A DNA stretch of 26,230 nt from Pseudomonadota bacterium. GTDB lineage: Bacteria > Pseudomonadota > Alphaproteobacteria > Rhizobiales > Phreatobacteraceae. The translations under genes were made by a program, and so were the position numbers. The DNA lies in the NCBI GenBank assembly GCA_023416965.1, contig JAEZGJ010000300.1:1-26230 (forward strand), written 5' to 3'. Positions 22,910 through 26,230 of this stretch are shown here, piece by piece. Every line of letters begins with the position of its first letter. Within the stretch, counting starts at the first letter, position 1. Under the pieces are notes generated by a model. The model was not told the origin of the DNA. It saw only the letters and a list, made by a program, of their open reading frames with translations, and did not search any database.

Positions 22910-22925
22910 TGGCACGCGACTTGAT
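22910..22925 (+). promoter_or_regulatory. Sigma-54-type promoter for glnK-amtB
   Basis: TGGCACG-CGAC-TTGAT matches the -24/-12 consensus TGGCACG-N4-TTGCA/T at all but one key position: the -12 GC is GA. GG (22911-22912) and GA (22923-22924) are ten bases apart as required. Transcription would start near 22936, giving a leader of roughly 100 bases. GlnK-AmtB operons are classic NtrC/sigma-54 targets, which supports the call. Confidence 0.68.
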
Positions 22926-23033
22926 TCCTTTTCCCCGGTTCGGACTTCGGCCTTCGGGATCGGCGGCCGGCTCGCAGACACACACGCTCCGCAGGACCTC
23001 GGCGTCCCGACGGAGCCAATCGGGGATGACGAC

Positions 23034-23372
23034 ATGAAGATCGTGATGGCGATCATCAAGCCATTCAAACTGGAGGAGGTTCGCGACGCCCTCACCGGCA
23101 TCGGGGTCCACGGCCTGACCGTCACCGAGGTGAAGGGTTACGGCCGCCAGAAGGGGCACACCGAGATCTACCGCGGCGCCGAATATGCCGTGAGCTTCCT
23201 GCCGAAGCTGAAGATCGAGGTGGCCGTGCCCGGCACGGATGTCGAGAAGGTGGTCGCGGCCATCGCCGGCGCCGCCAAGACCGGCCAGATCGGCGACGGC
23301 AAGATCTTCGTCACGTCGATCGAGCACGCCGTGCGCATCCGCACCGGCGAAACCGACATCGACGCGCTGTGA
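23034..23372 (+). CDS. glnK: Nitrogen regulatory PII protein GlnK
   Basis: This 112-residue PII protein starts MKIVMAIIKPFKLEEVRDAL and contains the T-loop GYGRQKGHTEIYRGAEY with the uridylylation site Tyr51, plus the B-loop and C-loop nucleotide-binding residues (GDGKIFV, VRIRTGE). PII trimers sense ATP/ADP and 2-oxoglutarate and are modified by GlnD according to glutamine level. Linked to amtB, this is the GlnK-type paralogue that binds and plugs the AmtB channel when nitrogen is plentiful. An in-frame extension back to 22875 covers the promoter and is not coding. ATG 23034 fits the universal PII N terminus; GGGGATGA upstream is the ribosome site. The promoter region carries sigma-54 and NtrC-like sites. 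Confidence 0.96.
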   Translation: MKIVMAIIKPFKLEEVRDALTGIGVHGLTVTEVKGYGRQKGHTEIYRGAEYAVSFLPKLKIEVAVPGTDVEKVVAAIAGAAKTGQIGDGKIFVTSIEHAVRIRTGETDIDAL

Positions 23373-23416
23373 TGCGCCGTCCCACCGCAAAAGACATGCC
23401 TCTGGAGACTGTCCAC

Positions 23417-24910
23417 ATGATGAGATCGAGCCTTTCCAGGTGGGGCCTCGGCGCGCTGGCGCTGGCGGGTCTTGCCGCGGCCCTTGCCGAGCCGGCCCTC
23501 GCCCAGGCGCCCGCCCCCACGCCGCCGAAGCCGAATTCCGGTGACACCGCCTTCGTCCTCTTCTCCGCCTATCTCGTGCTGCTGATGGTCATTCCGGGCC
23601 TGGCGCTGTTCTACGGCGGCCTGGTGCGCGCCAAGAACATGCTGTCGGTGCTGACGCAGGTCTTCGTCATCGTCGCCATGGTCTCCATCATTTACGTGAC
23701 CTACGGCTACTCGCTGTCCTTCACCTCGGGCGGCGGGCTCAACAGCTTCGTCGGCGGCTTCTCCAAGGCCTTCCTGATGGGCGTCGACGGCAATTCCACC
23801 GCCGCCACCTTCTCCAACGGCGTGGTCATTCCGGAATACGCCTACATCCTGTTCCAGATGACCTTCGCCTGCATCACGCCGGCCCTCATCGTCGGCGCCT
23901 TCGCCGAGCGCGTGAAGTTCTCGGCCCTGCTGCTCTTCACGGTCCTGTGGGTCACCTTCATCTACTTCCCGATGGCCCACATGGTCTGGTACTGGGCGGG
24001 CCCCGACGCCATCGCCGACGCCGTCAAGGCGGTCGCTGCCGCCGGCACCGATGCCGCCGCCAAGGCTGCGGCCGAGGCCAAGCTGGCCGCCGTCAAGGCC
24101 GATGCGGGTCTGCTCTTCTCCTGGGGAGCGCTTGACTTCGCGGGCGGCACGGTCGTCCACATCAATGCGGGCATTGCCGGCCTCGTCGGCTGCATCGTCA
24201 TCGGCAAGCGCATCGGCTACGGCAAGGAGCTCATGCCTCCGCACTCGCTGGTGATGACGCTGATCGGCGGCGCCCTGCTCTGGGTCGGCTGGTTCGGCTT
24301 CAACGCCGGTTCCAATCTCGAGGCCAACGGCACCGCCGCCATGGCTGCGATCAACACCTATGTCGCCACCGGTGCGGCGACCCTGTCCTGGCTCTTCGTC
24401 GAATGGGCCGCCAAGGGCAAGCCGTCGCTGCTGGGCGCGGTCTCGGGTGCCATTGCCGGCCTCGTCGCCGTGACCCCGGCCGCCGGCTTCGCCGGTCCGA
24501 TGGGTGCCATCGTCCTCGGCCTCGTCGCCGGCGGCGTCTGCTTCATCTTCTGCTCGACGGTGAAGAATGCCTTCGGCTACGACGACACGCTGGACGTCTT
24601 CGGCATCCATTGCGTCGGCGGCATCATCGGCGCCATCGCCACGGGCATCCTGGTGAACACCGCCCTCGGCGGCGCCGGCATCCCGGACTACGAGACCAAG
24701 CCGGGCGAGCTCGCCGTCGGCGCCTACGAGTTCGGCACCCAGGTCTGGGCGCAGCTCAAGGCGGTGCTCTTCACCATCGTCTGGTCGGGCATCGGCTCCT
24801 TCATCCTCTTCAAGATCGTCGACGTGATCGTCGGCCTGAGGGTGACGGCAGACCGCGAGCGCGAGGGTCTCGACCTCGCCGAGCACGGCGAGCGCGCCTA
24901 CAATCTCTGA
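23417..24910 (+). CDS. amtB: Ammonium transporter AmtB
   Basis: AmtB is a trimeric inner-membrane channel for ammonium/ammonia uptake. With start 23417 the protein has 497 residues: a signal peptide (MMRSSLSRWG to PALAQ, residue 30), then about eleven spans. Key features are FYGGLVRAKNMLSVL, the Phe gate segment FACITPALIVGAFAERVKFSA, DFAGGTVVHINAGIAG with pore His248, and DVFGIHCVGGIIGAI with pore His398. An Ala/Lys-rich insert of about 40 residues (195-235) lies in an external loop. In-frame starts at 23369, 23372 and 23396 exist, but GGAG nine bases before 23417 and the resulting signal peptide favour 23417. It is cotranscribed with glnK and ends in a strong terminator. Confidence 0.95.
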   Translation: MMRSSLSRWGLGALALAGLAAALAEPALAQAPAPTPPKPNSGDTAFVLFSAYLVLLMVIPGLALFYGGLVRAKNMLSVLTQVFVIVAMVSIIYVTYGYSLSFTSGGGLNSFVGGFSKAFLMGVDGNSTAATFSNGVVIPEYAYILFQMTFACITPALIVGAFAERVKFSALLLFTVLWVTFIYFPMAHMVWYWAGPDAIADAVKAVAAAGTDAAAKAAAEAKLAAVKADAGLLFSWGALDFAGGTVVHINAGIAGLVGCIVIGKRIGYGKELMPPHSLVMTLIGGALLWVGWFGFNAGSNLEANGTAAMAAINTYVATGAATLSWLFVEWAAKGKPSLLGAVSGAIAGLVAVTPAAGFAGPMGAIVLGLVAGGVCFIFCSTVKNAFGYDDTLDVFGIHCVGGIIGAIATGILVNTALGGAGIPDYETKPGELAVGAYEFGTQVWAQLKAVLFTIVWSGIGSFILFKIVDVIVGLRVTADREREGLDLAEHGERAYNL

Positions 24911-24935
24911 AGCCTGACCTCCTACAGGCAAGACT

Positions 24936-24965
24936 CCCCGGCGCAGCGATGCGCCGGGGTTTTTT
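24936..24965 (+). terminator. Strong intrinsic terminator of glnK-amtB
   Basis: A perfect ten-pair stem, CCCCGGCGCA (24936-24945) and its complement (24950-24959), closes the loop GCGA and is followed by six T residues and then CTTTC. It lies 25 bases after the amtB stop codon. Confidence 0.95.
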
Positions 24966-25012
24966 CTTTCGGGGCAGGCGAGGCGCTTCCGCGGACGGCC
25001 GCCTGGCGATGG

Positions 25013-25027
25013 TTAATCCGGCGTCAA
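25013..25027. promoter_or_regulatory. CtrA-like half-conserved box upstream of ftsK
   Basis: TTAA (25013-25016), seven bases, then TCAA (25024-25027) differs by one base from the CtrA consensus TTAA-N7-TTAA. It stands in the gap between the amtB terminator and the ftsK start, about 100 bases upstream of the gene. CtrA controls cell-cycle genes in alphaproteobacteria, so a site near a division gene is plausible, but one mismatched copy is weak evidence. Confidence 0.3.
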
Positions 25028-25129
25028 CCGTTGCCTCGGTAAGGTCGCACCTGAACCGGAGGGCCTGCCGGGGAGGGCTCGGCGCCTGCCGTCCCGCCGC
25101 GGCTCCCCGCACGCATGGGATGAATGACG

Positions 25130-26230
25130 ATGGCAGTGGTGCGCCGGCACACCGGACCTTCGCTGGTTCCAGACGGCCTCGGCGGCGCCATGCGGCGCCA
25201 GCTGCGCCGGCTCGCCGGCCTCGGAATCCTGGCCGGTGTCTTCATCGCCGCCGTCGCCATGCTGACCTGGACGGCGGGCGACCCCTCGCTGAGCCACGCC
25301 ACCAATGCCCCGGTGAAGAACTGGATCGGCCGTCCCGGCGCCATCCTCGCCGACCTGCTGATGCAGCTCTTCGGCCTCGCCGCCATTGCCCTCCTCGCGG
25401 TGGCGGCGATCTGGGGCTGGCTGATGCTGCGCGCCCGTCCCTTCGACCGCGAGGGCCTGCGGGTGCCGCTTGGCATCGGCGCCGCGATGGTCCTGGCGGT
25501 CGCCGCCTCGCTGCTGCCCTCGCCCTCCGGCTGGCCGCTGCCGACCGGGATCGGCGGCGTCATCGGCGATGGCGGGCTGACCGTCATCTCCGCCCTGTTC
25601 GGCCGCCTGACCGGCCTTGCCCGCTATCTCGCCCTGGCGGTGGCCGGCGGCATCGGCCTCCTCCTCTTCGCCGCCGCCATCGGGCGCATCATGCGGCCCG
25701 AGCCGGAGACGCTGGCGGAGGAACTCGACCGGGTCGCGCCCAAGGCGCGCCGCCCCGCCGATGAGGACCGCGCGCCGGGCTTCGTTGGCGGCATGGTGGC
25801 GAGTGCGGTGGGCGCCGTCGCCCATGGCATGCTGTCGACGAGAGCCCGTCTCGCCCGCATGGTGGCGGAGGCGCCGCAAACGGCACGGGCCGCCGCCGGC
25901 GCGCCTGCCTCCGAGGCCGCGGTTCCCGCCGGCCCGGGTTTCGCTGCCCGCGCCAAGGCCTTCTTCACCGAGCCCGACGACGACGTGCTGCCGGCGAAGA
26001 AGACCTCCGGATTCCGCCGCGAACCGGTCATTGAGGCGGCGCCAGAGCGCCAGCCGCGCACCTATCACGCCCCGCTCGCCGGCCGCCCTCCGGCGGAGGA
26101 GCCGGCGCCCATGGCGGCGCCGCGCCTGGCTCCGGCCCAGGAGCCCGAGGAGGACGAGGACGAGCCGCCGCTGCCTTCGGATCTTGCGCCGAAGGCCGCC
26201 GCCGGTCCGCGCATCCATGCGCCGCCGCCT
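25130..26230 (+). CDS. ftsK: DNA translocase FtsK, N-terminal part (runs off the window)
   Basis: The frame is open from 25130 to the last base (367 codons) and is cut by the window edge. The visible part is the membrane domain and the start of the linker. Four hydrophobic segments are seen: about residues 30-48 (ILAGVFIAAVAMLTW), 71-100 (AILADLLMQLFGLAAIALLAV), 111-130 and 163-184. The segment TAGDPSLSHATNAPVKNWIGRPGA between the first two is typical of alphaproteobacterial FtsK. The rest is a Pro/Ala- and charge-rich linker (EPDDDVLPAKK, EEDEDEPPLPSD). The RecA-like motor and gamma DNA-binding domain should follow outside the window. FtsK pumps chromosome ends across the septum and activates dimer resolution at dif. 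ATG 25124, in frame two codons earlier, is an alternative start. Confidence 0.9.
   Translation, partial: MAVVRRHTGPSLVPDGLGGAMRRQLRRLAGLGILAGVFIAAVAMLTWTAGDPSLSHATNAPVKNWIGRPGAILADLLMQLFGLAAIALLAVAAIWGWLMLRARPFDREGLRVPLGIGAAMVLAVAASLLPSPSGWPLPTGIGGVIGDGGLTVISALFGRLTGLARYLALAVAGGIGLLLFAAAIGRIMRPEPETLAEELDRVAPKARRPADEDRAPGFVGGMVASAVGAVAHGMLSTRARLARMVAEAPQTARAAAGAPASEAAVPAGPGFAARAKAFFTEPDDDVLPAKKTSGFRREPVIEAAPERQPRTYHAPLAGRPPAEEPAPMAAPRLAPAQEPEEDEDEPPLPSDLAPKAAAGPRIHAPPP

Noticed and set aside
22875..23033. Extended N terminus of GlnK
   Set aside because: It covers the sigma-54-like promoter; PII proteins start at MKIV-type sequences.
23168..24931. Minus-strand open frame of 587 codons opposite glnK-amtB
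   Set aside because: It has Asp/Glu/Gly/His-rich composition with no family resemblance and is antisense to two clear genes.

Overview
This is a GC-rich chromosomal stretch (roughly 70% by eye) with densely packed housekeeping genes. Several features point to an alphaproteobacterium of the Hyphomicrobiales (Rhizobiales): a GTTC-N7-GTTC LexA-type box, an Omp25/Omp31-like outer-membrane barrel, homospermidine synthase, a ccmCDG run, and the order tesB-glnK-amtB-ftsK. I cannot name the genus. I see no phage, insertion sequence, CRISPR array, tRNA or rRNA. Both ends cut genes: gamma-glutamyltransferase at the left and ftsK at the right.

Layout. Positions 1-1139 hold the C-terminal part of gamma-glutamyltransferase. 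A repeat-bearing gap follows, then a small uncharacterised gene (1454-1846) whose promoter carries a LexA-type box directly before its start codon. On the minus strand lie a TerC-family membrane protein and a quinone oxidoreductase. A YdcF-like protein and a PlsC-type acyltransferase follow on the plus strand, convergent with uvrC and a pteridine-reductase-like SDR on the minus strand. After a 525-base gap come an outer-membrane barrel, ccmC-ccmD-ccmG (cytochrome c maturation), a crotonase-family protein and homospermidine synthase. A structured inverted-repeat element separates these from a minus-strand CinA C-terminal-domain protein.

Positions 14588-21794 form a long same-strand transport block: an SsuB/SsuC-type ATPase and permease without a binding protein, an ATZ/TRZ-type amidohydrolase, and a complete PotFGHI polyamine importer. 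With homospermidine synthase 4.2 kb upstream of potF, this half of the window is rich in polyamine functions. TesB thioesterase follows, then the nitrogen-control pair glnK-amtB. That pair is preceded by a sigma-54-like promoter and two TGC-N11-GCA dyads that look like NtrC sites, and it ends in a strong intrinsic terminator. The start of ftsK closes the window.

The most interesting signals are regulatory or concern active-site variation, not a new multi-gene system. They are the putative SOS-controlled, apparently leaderless small gene; the paired NtrC-like sites; a crotonase lacking one catalytic Glu; a PotF with an altered ligand pocket; and the transporter/amidohydrolase block of unknown substrate. 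I found no convincing undescribed multi-gene system.
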